A DNA stretch of 64,000 nucleotides from Parasphingopyxis sp. (GCF_028279465.1 NZ_JANQNS010000014.1:1-64000), one strand, 5' to 3'; shown: positions 10,000-20,618, counted from the first letter of the stretch. The notes: generated by a model from the letters alone, not told the origin. Numbers and translations are program-made.

Positions 10000-11634
10000 A
10001 TGTACAAATATGACACGTACGACCAGGAAATGGTCGATACCCGCGTTGCGGAATTTCGCGATCAGGTCGAGCGCCGCCTTGCCGGCAAGCTGACCGAGGA
10101 ACAGTTCCGCCCATTGCGCCTGAAAAACGGCCTCTATCAGCAGCTGCACGCCTATATGCTGCGCGTTGCCATTCCTTATGGCACGCTTTCCAGCAAGCAG
10201 ATGCGCATGCTCGCCGAAATCGCGCGCAAATATGATCGCGATTACGGCCATTTCACGACCCGGCAGAATATCCAGTATAACTGGATCAAGCTTGAAGACA
10301 TGCCCGACCTGCTCGCCGATCTCGCTTCGGTCGAGATGCACGCGATCCAGACCAGCGGCAACTGCATCCGCAATATCAGTTCGGACCAGTTCGCCGGCGC
10401 CGCGGCGGACGAGGTGGCCGATCCGCGCCCCTATGCCGAACTGTTGCGCCAATGGTCGAGCTTCCACCCGGAATTCAGCCACTTGCCCCGCAAGTTCAAG
10501 ATCGCCGTGATCGCGTCCGACGAAGATCGCGCCGCCATGCGCCTCCACGATATCGGTATCCAGATCGTGAAGAACGATGCTGGCGAGATCGGTGCGCGCT
10601 ACTATGCAGGCGGCGGTATGGGCCGGACACCGATGATCGCGCCGCTGATCCGCGATTTCGTGCCGGCCGAAGAGCTGGTGAGTTACGCCGAAGCCATCAT
10701 GCGCGTCTACAACCGCTACGGACGGCGCGATAATAAGTACAAGGCACGGATCAAGATACTCGTTCACGAGATGGGCGCGGAGCAGTTTATCGAGGAAGTC
10801 GACGCCGAGTTCGAGCATCTCCAGGGCCAGAATATCGATGCACCGGCCGCCGAGCTCGAACGCATCATCGGCTATTTCGAGGACCCAGCCTATGAGACCG
10901 GGCTCAGCGACGAGATCGACCGCTCCGACCCCGATTTCGCGGTCTGGCTCGATCAGAATGTCCATGCCCACAAGCAGCCCGGCTATGCGATCGCGACGAT
11001 CAGCCTGAAGCCGGTCGGCGGCATTCCGGGCGATGCCAGTTCGGCGCAGATGGACGTGATGGCGGACCTGATGGAGCAATATAGCTTCGACGAGTGCCGC
11101 GTGACGCATGCGCAGAACATCGTGCTCCCGCATATCCGCAAGCAGGATCTCTATGCGGTCTGGCAGAAGCTCGTCGACGCCGACCTCGCCAGCCCCAATC
11201 TCGATCTCATCAGCGACATCATCGCATGCCCGGGCCTCGATTATTGCAGCCTCGCCAATGCGCGCTCGATTCCGGTCGCGCAGAAGATCGCAAAACGCTT
11301 TGCCGATATCGACCGGCAGAAGGAGCTGGGCGAGCTCAAGCTCAAAATATCGGGCTGCATCAACGCCTGCGGTCATCACCATGCCGGCCATATCGGCATT
11401 CTCGGTGTCGACCGGAAAGGTGTGGAGAATTATCAGCTACTGCTCGGCGGGTCGGGCGCAGAAGATGTGAGCCTCGCCAAGATCACGGGCCCCGGCTTCG
11501 ACGAGGACGGCATCGTCGACGCGGTAGAAAAGGTCACGGACGTCTATGTCGCGGAGCGCGAGGACGGCGAACGCTTCGTCGATACCTATCGCCGCCTCGG
11601 CATGGAACCGTTCAAGGAGGCGCTTTATGGCTGA
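10000..11634 (+). CDS. cysI: Assimilatory nitrite/sulfite reductase, siroheme protein
   Basis: Six-electron reduction of sulfite to sulfide using siroheme coupled to a [4Fe-4S] cluster. The 544 residues contain the ferredoxin-like half domain (YGTLSSKQMRMLAEIA, TTRQNIQYNW). The cluster/siroheme ligands are the two Cys pairs ACPGLDYCSLA (C-x5-C) and SGCINACGHHH (C-x3-C). The flanking cobA, DUF934 and cysH genes favour sulfite over nitrite as substrate. It overlaps the DUF934 gene by 8 bases. Confidence 0.92.
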   Translation: MYKYDTYDQEMVDTRVAEFRDQVERRLAGKLTEEQFRPLRLKNGLYQQLHAYMLRVAIPYGTLSSKQMRMLAEIARKYDRDYGHFTTRQNIQYNWIKLEDMPDLLADLASVEMHAIQTSGNCIRNISSDQFAGAAADEVADPRPYAELLRQWSSFHPEFSHLPRKFKIAVIASDEDRAAMRLHDIGIQIVKNDAGEIGARYYAGGGMGRTPMIAPLIRDFVPAEELVSYAEAIMRVYNRYGRRDNKYKARIKILVHEMGAEQFIEEVDAEFEHLQGQNIDAPAAELERIIGYFEDPAYETGLSDEIDRSDPDFAVWLDQNVHAHKQPGYAIATISLKPVGGIPGDASSAQMDVMADLMEQYSFDECRVTHAQNIVLPHIRKQDLYAVWQKLVDADLASPNLDLISDIIACPGLDYCSLANARSIPVAQKIAKRFADIDRQKELGELKLKISGCINACGHHHAGHIGILGVDRKGVENYQLLLGGSGAEDVSLAKITGPGFDEDGIVDAVEKVTDVYVAEREDGERFVDTYRRLGMEPFKEALYG

Positions 11635-12052
11635 TGTGCTGAGCTTCCGTGACGACGAGCCGCTCGAGGAACCGGCGGTGACGCTCGATGCCTTTCTCGA
11701 TCAGTCGAACGCGACGGCAGTGCGCCTCGAAGATGGCGAAGATGCGCGCCAGCTCCTCCCCTATCTTGATCGGCTCGCGCTGATCGAAATCGGCTTTTCG
11801 ACCTTCGGCGACGGACGCGGCTATTCGGCCGCCCGCATTCTGCGCGAACACGGTTACACCGGCGAATTGCGCGCCCAAGGCGATGTGCTGGTGGATCAGC
11901 TCGATTTTCTGCGTCGCTGCGGCTTCGACAGTTTTGCGCCCGAAACGCCGCTCGATCCCGCGGATACGGAGATCGCGCTGACCCGCTGGAAGCATGTGTA
12001 TCAGGAGGCGGCCGATGACAGACACCCCATCTGGAGCAAGCGACATGGCTAG
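11627..12052 (+). CDS. DUF934 domain protein of sulfate assimilation operon
   Basis: 141 residues from ATG 11627. This start has AAGGAGG six bases upstream, inside the end of cysI; the ORF itself is open further upstream, but only as a cysI shadow. The DUF934 signature is visible: LALIEIGFSTFGDGRGYS, then LREHGYTGELRAQGDVL and FLRRCGFDSF. The family is found almost only with cysI/cysH and is thought to help sulfite reductase, but no activity is demonstrated here. The end overlaps the cysH start. Confidence 0.87.
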   Translation: MADVLSFRDDEPLEEPAVTLDAFLDQSNATAVRLEDGEDARQLLPYLDRLALIEIGFSTFGDGRGYSAARILREHGYTGELRAQGDVLVDQLDFLRRCGFDSFAPETPLDPADTEIALTRWKHVYQEAADDRHPIWSKRHG

Positions 12053-12821
12053 CTCGGCCGCCCGGAAACTGGACGTGATCGATGCCCGGCCGGCTTACAC
12101 GCAGGCCGATGCCGATGCGCTGAACACGCGCTTCGAGGGTGTGGACGCGCAGACCATGCTGCGTGCGCTATTCGCCGAAGACGAGCTGGGCGAGATCGCC
12201 GTCGTATCCTCGTTCGGCACGGAAAGCGCGGTACTGTTGCATCTCGTCGCCAAAGCAGATCCGGCGATTCCGGTCATCTTCGTCGACACGCTGAAGATGT
12301 TTCCCGAAACGCTCGACTATCGGGACACGTTGATCGAAGCGTTCGGCATCAAGAATGCGTCGATCGTGACACCCGCTCCCGAAACGCTCACCGAGAAGGA
12401 CGAAAATGGCCTGCGCTGGTCTTTCGATCCCGATGGCTGTTGCGCGATCCGCAAAGTTGAGCCCCTGGCCCGCGCGAAGCACGGCCTCGATGCCTGGATT
12501 TCGGGGCGCAAGGCGTTCCAGTCGGTCACGCGCGAAAATATCGCGCGCTTCGAAGTCGAGGACGGCCGGCTCAAGCTCAATCCGCTCGGCGACTGGGTAA
12601 AGGCCGATCTCGACGCCTATTTCGAGGAACACAACCTTCCGCGTCACCCGCTCGAAGCCGAAGGCTATCTCTCGGTCGGCTGCGCGCCGTGCACGAGCAA
12701 GGTGCTCCCCGGCGAAGATCCGCGCGCAGGCCGCTGGCGTGGCTGGGACAAGACGGAATGCGGTATCCACACGCCAATCGACGGCGCGGACGACGACGAG
12801 GCGAACCAGCCGGTTTTCTAG
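12015..12821 (+). CDS. cysH: Adenylyl-sulfate (APS) reductase, 4Fe-4S type
   Basis: Thioredoxin-dependent reduction of adenylyl sulfate to sulfite and AMP. The 268 residues carry the PP-loop-like start SSFGTESAVLLHLVA and VDTLKMFPETLDYRD. They also carry the two cysteine pairs that bind the [4Fe-4S] cluster of APS-type enzymes (DGCCAIRKVEPL and VGCAPCTSK), and the catalytic cysteine motif KTECGIH. The cluster cysteines argue for APS rather than PAPS as substrate. ATG 12015 is chosen over 11994 because CAGGAGG lies six bases upstream. Last gene of the operon; it converges on the GST gene. Confidence 0.92.
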   Translation: MTDTPSGASDMASSAARKLDVIDARPAYTQADADALNTRFEGVDAQTMLRALFAEDELGEIAVVSSFGTESAVLLHLVAKADPAIPVIFVDTLKMFPETLDYRDTLIEAFGIKNASIVTPAPETLTEKDENGLRWSFDPDGCCAIRKVEPLARAKHGLDAWISGRKAFQSVTRENIARFEVEDGRLKLNPLGDWVKADLDAYFEEHNLPRHPLEAEGYLSVGCAPCTSKVLPGEDPRAGRWRGWDKTECGIHTPIDGADDDEANQPVF

Positions 12822-12828
12822 AACGCCC

Positions 12829-13728
12829 CTAAACGGGTTTTACGATCTGCCCGAGGCGCGGGAAGTGGACATGGACTTCGCCGGTCCGCTCATGCTCGCG
12901 CGATAGCACGATCCGGCTGTCGTCGAGACCCTCCAGCGCGCCTTCCGGGGCTGCGGGATCGGGCGATTCTGTCGTCACGGAAACCATTTGACCGGCCGAG
13001 AAGCCGCTATCCTCCGCAACTGACCATCCGCCCACGGGATCGCTCTCGCCCGCATGTTCGATGGCTTGTTCGGCCGACCAGGCTTCGCGATTGCCATCGC
13101 CGAGTGCAGCCACCCGATCAAGCCAGTTTGCCACATTCGATCCGAAATCACCGGGCTGCACGCCCGCAAACTCGACGAATTTCATGTTCACATAGAGCGC
13201 GAAATCGGCATGGCCGGGATGGTCGCCGCCGATAAAGGCGCGGCCATCGGCGAGGGCGTCTTTGACAAGCTGCGCGCCACCGCGGAACTGGCTCTGCAGA
13301 TGCGGCACCATCGGCAGGAAGGTCTCGCGCTGCATGCCGAAGCGGCGGCCGCGATCCTCCCAGAACGCATCCGGCAAGGCGTCAGGGTTGGTCCCTAGCG
13401 CGACACCGACGGCGGGCATGAACCAGCTGTTCGCCGACCAGAGCGCGATCATCTTCGCCGCCACCCCGAACGGTGCGGGATAGAGGCTCGGTTCGGGCAT
13501 ATGATCTTCGAGCGCGGCCGTGATGATGGCCGTATCGCAATAGATATCGGCACCGATCTGCAGGACGGGAATGCGCTCATAGCCGCCGGTCAGCACGCTG
13601 AGATCGGGCTTCGGCACGACCACCGGTGCCTCGACAGACTTCCACGCGAGACGTTTGTGCGCGAGGCACAGCCGGATGATCTGGCCGAACGGCGAATTGT
13701 CATAATGGTGGAGGATGATTTCGGGCAT
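12829..13728 (-). CDS. Glutathione S-transferase family protein
   Basis: 299 residues, starting at MPEIILHHYDNSPFGQIIR. The frame is open further upstream, but that part is repeat DNA. The N-terminal thioredoxin-like domain (residues 1-80) has YDNSPFGQ in the place of the substrate-activating residue region, and ERIPVLQIG, the cis-Pro glutathione-binding segment. An all-helical C-terminal domain follows, with GDHPGHADFALYVN. A C-terminal extension of roughly 90 residues (after about 210) is not typical of small GSTs. Substrate cannot be predicted. It converges with cysH, seven bases apart. Confidence 0.75.
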   Translation of the reverse strand: MPEIILHHYDNSPFGQIIRLCLAHKRLAWKSVEAPVVVPKPDLSVLTGGYERIPVLQIGADIYCDTAIITAALEDHMPEPSLYPAPFGVAAKMIALWSANSWFMPAVGVALGTNPDALPDAFWEDRGRRFGMQRETFLPMVPHLQSQFRGGAQLVKDALADGRAFIGGDHPGHADFALYVNMKFVEFAGVQPGDFGSNVANWLDRVAALGDGNREAWSAEQAIEHAGESDPVGGWSVAEDSGFSAGQMVSVTTESPDPAAPEGALEGLDDSRIVLSREHERTGEVHVHFPRLGQIVKPV

Positions 13729-13823
13729 GGCGCGACCGTACTCCTGCGCAGGCAAGAGTCCAGTCCAACGGTCGGGACTGGGCTCCGGCTTTCGACGGAG
13801 CACGCAGTTACCGTTAGTGCAGT

Positions 13824-13909
13824 CGTCATTCCAGCGAAGACTGGAAACTATCCCAGACCTCAGTCTTGCGATTTCCAATCTGGAATAGACCCCGGCCTTC
13901 GCTGGGTGG
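13824..13909. repeat. Degenerate REP-like dispersed repeat
   Basis: Starts CGTCATTCCAGCGAAGACTGGAA and ends with CCTTCGCTGGG, a worn version of the palindromic element at 35336-35420. It lies in the 421-bp gene-free stretch 13729-14149, where no other coding signal is visible apart from the promoter region expected for the gene at 14150. Confidence 0.6.
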
Positions 13910-14149
13910 CGACCGGCACCTAACCCAGCGTCTTCCTCAGCAGCTCATTCACCACCTGTGAGTTTCTCTCGCCTGCGTTACCCGCCAAATCGTTCGCTCC
14001 GGCAGCATTCGAGCAATTTGCCGAACGAAACGGTCCACAATTGCTTTTTGCGTTGCAATTCAGGCAAATCCGGGCATATCAGCTTTCTGGCTGAGAGCGG
14101 ATGGCTGCTTGGTTTCTGCACTACCGGCCGTTTTTTGGAGGGGGCGCAC

Positions 14150-14962
14150 ATGAAATTTTCGAAGACAGTATTTGGCCTTGGCCTCACCGCATCGCTCACA
14201 TCCCCTTTGCTGGCGCAGGATGCCGACGCTCCGGCGGAGGCACAAGACACAGTAGTCGAAGCAGTTGCAGAGGCGGAAGCAGTTGCCGAGGATGCAGATG
14301 ACGGCGTCATCACCGCAGCGGAAGCAGCAGTTGCCGAGGATGCAGCTGGAGGCGCCATCGCTGCAGAGGAAACAACAGCGATGGAAGTCGAGGAAGTGCC
14401 TCCTGTATGCGAGTTGCACGTCTTCCCGACGCTCGAAGGCCAGGCGCAGACAACCACCCTGCTGTCGGGCTTTGGTGTCATTGGTGCAGTTGCCGATGCA
14501 GCTGGAAACGAGGACGAGAATGTGTCCGACGCAGAGTATCTGCGCGATGCGCTCAGCCCGCGCTTTCAGGTTGAGGCGTTCCAGACCATCGACCTGCCCG
14601 CCCAGCTGGGAATGCCCGAGGGTACCGAAGTAATCTTCCAGACCCCGATTGCCGACCGTGACATCACCACCGAAGTCCGTACCCGACTGACCGAGAGCAC
14701 GCATGAATGCTATGCCGAGCTGATCGTCACGCAGAACCTCTATCTCAAGCGCGCGATCTATGGCCGCTCGCTCAACAACCGCTTCATCTTCAAGGATTTC
14801 CGTGACGGCGTTGAAGAAGCGCGCATGCGGCGCGGGCGCGGCGGCAACGGGCTTTCCCATTTCCCGCCTGAAACACCCGAAGAGCGTGATGCAGCCGATG
14901 CCGATTTACGCGAGGCATTTCTCGAAAACTTCGAGGAGTACTCGCGTCGTTTCCGGAGGTAA
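14150..14962 (+). CDS. Secreted protein of unknown function (first of pair)
   Basis: 270 residues from ATG 14150, preceded by GGAGGGGG at 14137-14144. A Sec signal peptide is clear (MKFSKTVFGLGLTASLTSPL, cleavage after LLAQ). The mature protein begins with about 60 residues of Ala/Glu/Asp-rich low complexity containing an imperfect duplication (EAVAEDADDG / EAAVAEDAAGG), mirrored in the DNA. A folded-looking part with two cysteines (VPPVCELHVFPT, STHECYAEL) follows, then a charged C-terminus. I do not recognise the family. It is in an operon with the gene starting at 14967, four bases after its stop. Confidence 0.75.
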   Translation: MKFSKTVFGLGLTASLTSPLLAQDADAPAEAQDTVVEAVAEAEAVAEDADDGVITAAEAAVAEDAAGGAIAAEETTAMEVEEVPPVCELHVFPTLEGQAQTTTLLSGFGVIGAVADAAGNEDENVSDAEYLRDALSPRFQVEAFQTIDLPAQLGMPEGTEVIFQTPIADRDITTEVRTRLTESTHECYAELIVTQNLYLKRAIYGRSLNNRFIFKDFRDGVEEARMRRGRGGNGLSHFPPETPEERDAADADLREAFLENFEEYSRRFRR

Positions 14963-14966
14963 GCCC

Positions 14967-15983
14967 GTGCGACTGGCGAGCCGTTTGCTGGCGGCGGGGG
15001 TGACACTAACTCTGTTGCCCATTCCCGCCTTCGCCGATCCGAATAACTATGTGCCGGTTGAGGCGCGCGAGGTTGAGCCTGCTCGTCCCGTGGCCGTGCT
15101 GCTGCCGCAGTCGCGGATTGCCAGCAGTATCGAACTGGGGCGGATCATGTTCCCGGGCGGCGGCGGTGGCGCGCTGGGGGCGATATTGGTCCATGGCCAG
15201 AACAGCATTCCCGAGCGGCTGGCCGAAGGTGCTCTAGAGCGCGCCGAAACGCGAATTGTGCCACTGCTCGAAGCGCTTGACAGTTTCGACGTGGCTCCGC
15301 TGGCAACTGGCGCGACACAGGTCGTGCTGGAAAACACCCCGTGGCTGGGCGCAGGTCCGCCCGAATTACTCTCTCGTGCACCGGAGCAACCCGACGGCGA
15401 AGGGGCGAGCACAGGCGTCAGCTTTTCGAACCCGCGCAGCGGCGGGCTGTTCGAGTACGAGTCAAACCAGACCGAAGCCGCGGAGGCATGGGTCGCCAAC
15501 ACCAGTTATTTGCAACGTGAATTCAACGCCGCGCATGCCGACGCGGAGGAAGTCGCGCAATTCCTGTGGCGCTACCAGATGTCGCCCGATTTCACGCAGG
15601 TGCAGGTGGTTGCCGACGTGTCCCTGTTCCGGCCCGGCGAGAGCGAAGCCTTCTACACCCAGCAACTCATCAGCTCGGTACGCCTTCGGCGACCATCCTT
15701 CGTCGAAGAGGAGAATGTCGCTATTTGGGCCGCCAATGACGGGGCCCTCGCGAAGACGGCAATCGCCCGCGCCTTCGCACGGGCGGGGGACATGCTGCCG
15801 CATATCCTGGCGCAGGACGAAGCCGGGTTCGAGCAAGCGACCGATCTTGATCGCGAAAGCGTAACCGCGGCTGGCTATCACGGCCCCGTTCTGTTTCACG
15901 ACGAAGCTGGCCCGCTGTTCTGGGCCCGCGACGACGACCAGAATCTCGCCGCCTTTGTGGCGACGCAGGTGGTGCGAAACTAA
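14967..15983 (+). CDS. Secreted protein of unknown function (second of pair)
   Basis: 338 residues from GTG 14967, chosen because GGAGG lies seven bases upstream and a signal peptide starts exactly there (VRLASRLLAAGVTLTLLPIP, cleavage after AFA). The frame open before it is a shadow of the preceding gene. The mature part has a Gly-rich PGGGGGALGAILV stretch (about residue 65) that could be membrane-associated, and a region rich in acidic and aromatic residues towards the end. No known domain is recognised. Tight spacing to the upstream secreted protein suggests the two act together at the envelope. Confidence 0.75.
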   Translation: MRLASRLLAAGVTLTLLPIPAFADPNNYVPVEAREVEPARPVAVLLPQSRIASSIELGRIMFPGGGGGALGAILVHGQNSIPERLAEGALERAETRIVPLLEALDSFDVAPLATGATQVVLENTPWLGAGPPELLSRAPEQPDGEGASTGVSFSNPRSGGLFEYESNQTEAAEAWVANTSYLQREFNAAHADAEEVAQFLWRYQMSPDFTQVQVVADVSLFRPGESEAFYTQQLISSVRLRRPSFVEEENVAIWAANDGALAKTAIARAFARAGDMLPHILAQDEAGFEQATDLDRESVTAAGYHGPVLFHDEAGPLFWARDDDQNLAAFVATQVVRN

Positions 15984-15986
15984 GCC

Positions 15987-17489
15987 CTACCCCAGCTTGT
16001 CCTTCAAAATCTGGTTGACCACCGCCGGGTTGGCCTTGCCCTGCATCGCCTTCATCGTCTGGCCGATGAAGAAGCCGAACAGCTTGTCCTTGCCGCCCTT
16101 ATATTCCTCGACCTTGTCGGCATTGTTTTCGAGGATCTCGGCAATCGCCGCCTCGATTGCGCCCGTGTCGGAGGTTTGCTTCAGCCCCTTCTCCTCGACG
16201 ATCTTCTCCGGATCGTCGCCGGTTTCGAACATGATCTCGAACACCTGTTTCGCCAGCGGGCCGGAAAGCGTACCATCGGCGACGAGCGCCAGCAGTTCCG
16301 CACCCTGCGCCGCGCTGATCGGCGATTCCTCGAGCGTGACGCCAGCCTTGTTGAGACCGCCGAACAAGTCGGAAATCAGCCAGTTGGACGCCGCTTTGGC
16401 GACGTCGCTTTCGGGCTTGTCCTGCTTCTTGGCGCTCTCGGCCAGCAGCGCCTCAAACCAGCGCGCCGTCTCCGCCTCGGCGGTCAGCACGGCGGCGTTA
16501 TAGGCGCTAAGGCCCAGTTCGTTCTCGTAACGGTGGCGCTTGTCATCCGGCAATTCGGGAAGACTCGCGCGGGCGTCCGCGACGAATTCCTCGGAAAGCT
16601 CGATCGGCAGCAGGTCGGGATCGGGAAAGTAGCGATAATCGTGCGCATCTTCCTTGGACCGCATCGAGCGGGTTTCGCCGCGATCGGGATCGAACAGCCG
16701 CGTTTCCTGCACGACCGTCCCGCCATCCTCGATCAGATCGACCTGGCGGCGCGCTTCGGTCTCGACGACTTGCTGAATGAAGCGGATCGAATTGACGTTC
16801 TTCGTCTCGGTGCGAATACCGAATTCATCCCCAGGCTTGCGCACGGAAACATTCACATCGGCGCGCATCGAGCCCTGTTCCATATTGCCGTCGCACGAGC
16901 CAACGTACCTGAGTATCGATCTCAGCTTCCGCACATAAGCACCTGCTTCGGCGGGCGATCGCATATCGGGCCGCGAAACGATCTCCATCAACGCGACGCC
17001 CGAGCGGTTGAGATCGACATAGCTCATCGTCGGATGCTGATCGTGCATCAGCTTGCCCGCATCCTGCTCGACATGGATGCGTTCGATACCGATCTTCTTG
17101 ACCGTGCCCTCGGGATCTTTTTCGTCGAGCGACACCTCGATCTCGCCCTCGCCGACGATAGGGTGGAACAGTTGCGAAATCTGGTAGCCCTGCGGCAAGT
17201 CCGCGTAGAAATAATTCTTGCGATCGAAGCGCGACCAGCGGTTGATCTGCGCGTTGAGCGCGAGCCCCGTCCGCACTGCCTGACGAATGCACTCGCCATT
17301 CATGACCGGCAACATCCCGGGCATCGCCGCATCGACTAGCGACACATTGCAGTTGGGCTCCGCACCGAATTCGGTCGAAGCGCCGGAAAAGAGCTTGGCG
17401 TTGGATGTGATCTGAGCATGGACCTCAAGGCCGATCACGACCTCCCAGTCTCCCGTTGCGCCCTGTATGCGATATTCACTCACCACCAT
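15987..17489 (-). CDS. gatB: Asp-tRNA(Asn)/Glu-tRNA(Gln) amidotransferase subunit B
   Basis: tRNA-binding kinase/transamidase subunit that activates the side-chain carboxylate of mischarged Glu-tRNA(Gln) or Asp-tRNA(Asn). The 500 residues show [12 protein letters not shown] near the N-terminus, the zinc-less cradle region [32 protein letters not shown] and a C-terminal YqeY-like tail ending [11 protein letters not shown]. It starts inside the end of gatA (ATGGTGGTGA), so the two are translationally coupled. Last gene of gatC-gatA-gatB. Confidence 0.96.
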   Translation of the reverse strand: MVVSEYRIQGATGDWEVVIGLEVHAQITSNAKLFSGASTEFGAEPNCNVSLVDAAMPGMLPVMNGECIRQAVRTGLALNAQINRWSRFDRKNYFYADLPQGYQISQLFHPIVGEGEIEVSLDEKDPEGTVKKIGIERIHVEQDAGKLMHDQHPTMSYVDLNRSGVALMEIVSRPDMRSPAEAGAYVRKLRSILRYVGSCDGNMEQGSMRADVNVSVRKPGDEFGIRTETKNVNSIRFIQQVVETEARRQVDLIEDGGTVVQETRLFDPDRGETRSMRSKEDAHDYRYFPDPDLLPIELSEEFVADARASLPELPDDKRHRYENELGLSAYNAAVLTAEAETARWFEALLAESAKKQDKPESDVAKAASNWLISDLFGGLNKAGVTLEESPISAAQGAELLALVADGTLSGPLAKQVFEIMFETGDDPEKIVEEKGLKQTSDTGAIEAAIAEILENNADKVEEYKGGKDKLFGFFIGQTMKAMQGKANPAVVNQILKDKLG

Positions 17490-18961
17490 TTCTCCGCCCG
17501 ATGCGTGAAGCCGGCGCGTTCCTCCAGCGCTAGCCCGGCGTTCATCACACCCTGCTCGTCCAGCGCCTTGCCGATTACCTGCAGACCCAGCGGCAGGCCC
17601 TGGCCATTCAGCCCGCCCGGAACGGCGATCGCTGGCAGCCCGGCCAGCGAACTCGGCACGGTGAAGACGTCGTTTAGATACATGGCGATCGGATCGTCGC
17701 TCAGATCGCCGAGTCCGAAGGCGGCGGAGGGCGCGGTCGGAGTCAGCAGATAGTCGCAGCTCTCCCAGGCAGCATCGAAATCCCGCACGATGAGCGTGCG
17801 CACCTTTGCAGCCTGCGTATAATAGGCGTCGTAGAAGCCGGCGCTCAGGACGTAGGTGCCGATCATGATCCGGCGCTTCACCTCGTCGCCGAACCCGGCT
17901 GCGCGGGTCGCGGCGTACATTTCCTGCAGGTTCGCGCCCTCGGGCAGCTCGCGCTGGCCGTAGCGCACGCCATCGTATCGCGCGAGATTGGCCGAGGCCT
18001 CAGCCGGCGCGATGATGTAATAGGCGGGCAGCGCGTACTTCGTGTGCGGTAGCGAGACTTCGACAATCTCCGCCCCAGCATCGCGCAACCATTCCTCGCC
18101 CTGTTTCCACAGCGCATCGATTTCCTCGGGCATATCGTCGACGCGATATTCCTTGGGAATGCCTATCTTCTTGCCCTTAAGGTCGCTGCTAAGTCCGGCC
18201 TCCCAGTTCGGCACGGGCTCGTCCAGCGACGTCGCATCGTGCAGATCGTATCCGGCCATCGCCTCGAGCAGGATCGCGCAATCCTTTACGCTGCGCGCCA
18301 TCGGCCCGGCCTGGTCGAGCGAACTCGCAAAGGCCACGATGCCGAAGCGCGAACAGCGGCCATAGGTCGGCTTCACGCCCACAATGCCGGTGAAAGCGGC
18401 AGGCTGGCGGATCGAACCGCCTGTATCCGTGCCGGTCGCCGCGGGCACGATATGCGCGGCGATCGCCGCCGAGGTCCCGCCCGAACTGCCGCCTGGCGAG
18501 AGCGGCGCATTGCCGCCATCGTTGCGCTTCCAGGGCGAAATCACATTGCCGAAATAGCTCGTCTCGTTGGAGGAGCCCATCGCGAACTGGTCCATGTTGA
18601 GCTTGCCGAGCATCCCCGCGCCCGCCGCGAGCAGCTTGCCCGACACGGTCGATTCATAGGGCGGGACAAAGCCCTCGAGTATGTGGCTCGCCGCCGTCGA
18701 CTGGACGCCCTTCGTGCAGAACAGGTCCTTGATGCCGAGCGGCACGCCGGACAGCGCGGCCACATCGCCCGCCGCGAGCGCGCGGTCCGCTTCTTCCGCC
18801 GCCTTGATCGCCTTTTCCGGCGTCGTCACGATGAAGCAGTTGAGCGCCTCCGCACCGGCAACGGCATCGTTGAACGCATCGGCGACTTCGCGCGCGGAAA
18901 ACTGACCGCCGCGAAACCCGTCGCGGATCTCCGCAACGCCAAGATCGATAATGTCCGCCAC
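17480..18961 (-). CDS. gatA: Asp-tRNA(Asn)/Glu-tRNA(Gln) amidotransferase subunit A
   Basis: Glutaminase subunit that releases ammonia for the GatB reaction. The 493 residues carry the amidase signature [14 protein letters not shown], with the Ser-cisSer-Lys triad completed by the lysine in GIKDLFC (about residue 75) and the serine in [13 protein letters not shown]. The start is GTG: the stop TAG of gatC and this GTG share one base (TAGTG at 18963-18959). Confidence 0.96.
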   Translation of the reverse strand: MADIIDLGVAEIRDGFRGGQFSAREVADAFNDAVAGAEALNCFIVTTPEKAIKAAEEADRALAAGDVAALSGVPLGIKDLFCTKGVQSTAASHILEGFVPPYESTVSGKLLAAGAGMLGKLNMDQFAMGSSNETSYFGNVISPWKRNDGGNAPLSPGGSSGGTSAAIAAHIVPAATGTDTGGSIRQPAAFTGIVGVKPTYGRCSRFGIVAFASSLDQAGPMARSVKDCAILLEAMAGYDLHDATSLDEPVPNWEAGLSSDLKGKKIGIPKEYRVDDMPEEIDALWKQGEEWLRDAGAEIVEVSLPHTKYALPAYYIIAPAEASANLARYDGVRYGQRELPEGANLQEMYAATRAAGFGDEVKRRIMIGTYVLSAGFYDAYYTQAAKVRTLIVRDFDAAWESCDYLLTPTAPSAAFGLGDLSDDPIAMYLNDVFTVPSSLAGLPAIAVPGGLNGQGLPLGLQVIGKALDEQGVMNAGLALEERAGFTHRAEKWW

Positions 18962-19248
18962 TATTCGATCACCTTCGGCACGCCGAAAAAGCCATGTTCG
19001 GCCACCGGCGCATTGGCGAGGATATCGTCGCGTTTGTCGCCATCCGTGACCACGTCCTCGCGCATGCGGGTGTGGTTCTCGATGACGACCGACAGCGGCT
19101 CGACGCCGGACGTATCGACTTCGCCCAGTTGCTCGACAAAGCCGAGGATATCGTTGAGATCGGGCTTGAGGCGCTCGGCCTCCTCTTCGCTCATCGCAAT
19201 GCGAGCGAGGCTCGCGATGCGGAGCACGGTTTCGGTATCGACGGACAT
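18961..19248 (-). CDS. gatC: Asp-tRNA(Asn)/Glu-tRNA(Gln) amidotransferase subunit C
   Basis: Small subunit that stabilises GatA and ties it to GatB. The start at [19 protein letters not shown] gives 95 residues, the normal GatC length; the frame open for 12 further codons upstream is not needed. The typical pattern is [25 protein letters not shown] and VEPLSVVIE, with a PKVIE end. First gene of the gat operon, divergent from the DUF3089 gene at 19385. Confidence 0.95.
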   Translation of the reverse strand: MSVDTETVLRIASLARIAMSEEEAERLKPDLNDILGFVEQLGEVDTSGVEPLSVVIENHTRMREDVVTDGDKRDDILANAPVAEHGFFGVPKVIE

Positions 19249-19384
19249 GGCCGCGCGGCTAGCATCGCCCTGCCCCTGCTGCAAGCGCGTATGACGCAGC
19301 CGAGCCCGCCCGGCGTTGGCCTTTGGGACAGCTTGGCCTATGGCGCGCGCCAGACCAAAACTTAGCGCTTTGAAAAGTGACGCA

Positions 19385-20596
19385 ATGGCCGCCCGAATTT
19401 TCCTCTATCTGATCGCGATCATCATCGTGCTGATCCTGATGGCCGGCATCGCGTGGACGTTGTTTCAGGACGAACTGCTCGAGATGGTGCTCGTGCCCAG
19501 CGCCGAGGTCGAAGTGCTCGAAGAGGTCGAGGAAAGCGCCTATGCGGACCGGGCGATGTGGCTGATCCGGCCCGATATCGCGGACCCGCCGAGCGACTGG
19601 CTGCCCGAGGGTTTCGGCGAGGAACCAGCCCAAGAGGCTGACGGCGAAACCGAATTGCCCGAAGAGGAAACGATGGGCGACACGGCCCCGCCGCCTGCTG
19701 CGCCTGCCGAAGACGCCGACACCCCCCGCATCCCCGTCTTCTATGTCCTCCCGACCACCTATCTGGACCGGGACCGCTGGAACGCGCCGATCGACAGCCC
19801 GGCCGCGCGCCCGCGCCAGGAGCTGTTCGCCGCAAGCCAGGCGAGCATCTTCAACGGCGTCGGCGAAATCTGGGCGCCGCTCTACCGCCAGGCCGTAATC
19901 GGCGCATTTCTCACAGATCACGGCAATGCCGAAGTGGCGCTGCGCTACGCGTACAATGACGTCGAGGCGGCGTTCGACTATTTCCTCTCTGAAATTGGCG
20001 AGGACCAACCCTTCATCCTTGCCGGCCACAGCCAGGGCGGGCTGCATGTCACGACGCTGCTCCATGAGCGGATCGCGGGAACAGACCTCGCCGGGCGGAT
20101 CGCGGCGGCCTATATCATCGGCTGGCCGATCTCGGTCGAGGCGGACCTGCCCGCCCTGCCCCTGCAACCCTGCACCGCGCCGGACGCCGTGAACTGCATC
20201 ATCGCTTTCCAGAGTTTCGGCGAACCCGCCGACGCGAACCAGATCACGCGCATCTATAACGGCAGCACCGGCTATACCGGCGATCTCCGTGGCGACACGG
20301 CGATGCTCTGCGTCAACCCGCTGACCGGCGACCGCGACGGCGCGGCCGATGCCGACGCCAATAGCGGTTCGCTGCTCCCCAACGAGGATATGAACGACGC
20401 ATCGCTCGTGCCCGGGCTGATCCCGGCGCGCTGCGACCATCAAGGCCTGTTGCTGGTCGGCCAGCCGCCGGAAGACTATGGCCGCTACGTCCTGCCCGGC
20501 AATAACTATCACGTCTTCGATTTTATGCTCTTCTGGAGCAATCTGCGCGCCGATGTGGAGCGGCGCGTGGCGGCCTATCGGGCGGCGACGCGGTGA
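19385..20596 (+). CDS. DUF3089 alpha/beta-hydrolase, membrane-anchored
   Basis: 403 residues from ATG 19385; an in-frame ATG at 19340 is possible but less likely. A single N-terminal membrane helix ([18 protein letters not shown]) is followed by an acidic Pro/Glu linker (about residues 75-115) and a hydrolase domain. [20 protein letters not shown] opens the DUF3089 domain, and the nucleophile elbow is GHSQGG (about residue 215). The family is lipase-like with unknown natural substrate; the domain should sit in the periplasm. Divergent from gatC. Confidence 0.82.
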   Translation: MAARIFLYLIAIIIVLILMAGIAWTLFQDELLEMVLVPSAEVEVLEEVEESAYADRAMWLIRPDIADPPSDWLPEGFGEEPAQEADGETELPEEETMGDTAPPPAAPAEDADTPRIPVFYVLPTTYLDRDRWNAPIDSPAARPRQELFAASQASIFNGVGEIWAPLYRQAVIGAFLTDHGNAEVALRYAYNDVEAAFDYFLSEIGEDQPFILAGHSQGGLHVTTLLHERIAGTDLAGRIAAAYIIGWPISVEADLPALPLQPCTAPDAVNCIIAFQSFGEPADANQITRIYNGSTGYTGDLRGDTAMLCVNPLTGDRDGAADADANSGSLLPNEDMNDASLVPGLIPARCDHQGLLLVGQPPEDYGRYVLPGNNYHVFDFMLFWSNLRADVERRVAAYRAATR

Positions 20597-20618
20597 GCGA
20601 TCTCGAACGGCATGTGTT

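Noticed and set aside
9952-11391. 479-codon minus-strand ORF
   Set aside because: Antisense shadow of the sulfite reductase gene cysI.
16176-17339. 387-codon plus-strand ORF
   Set aside because: Antisense shadow of gatB.
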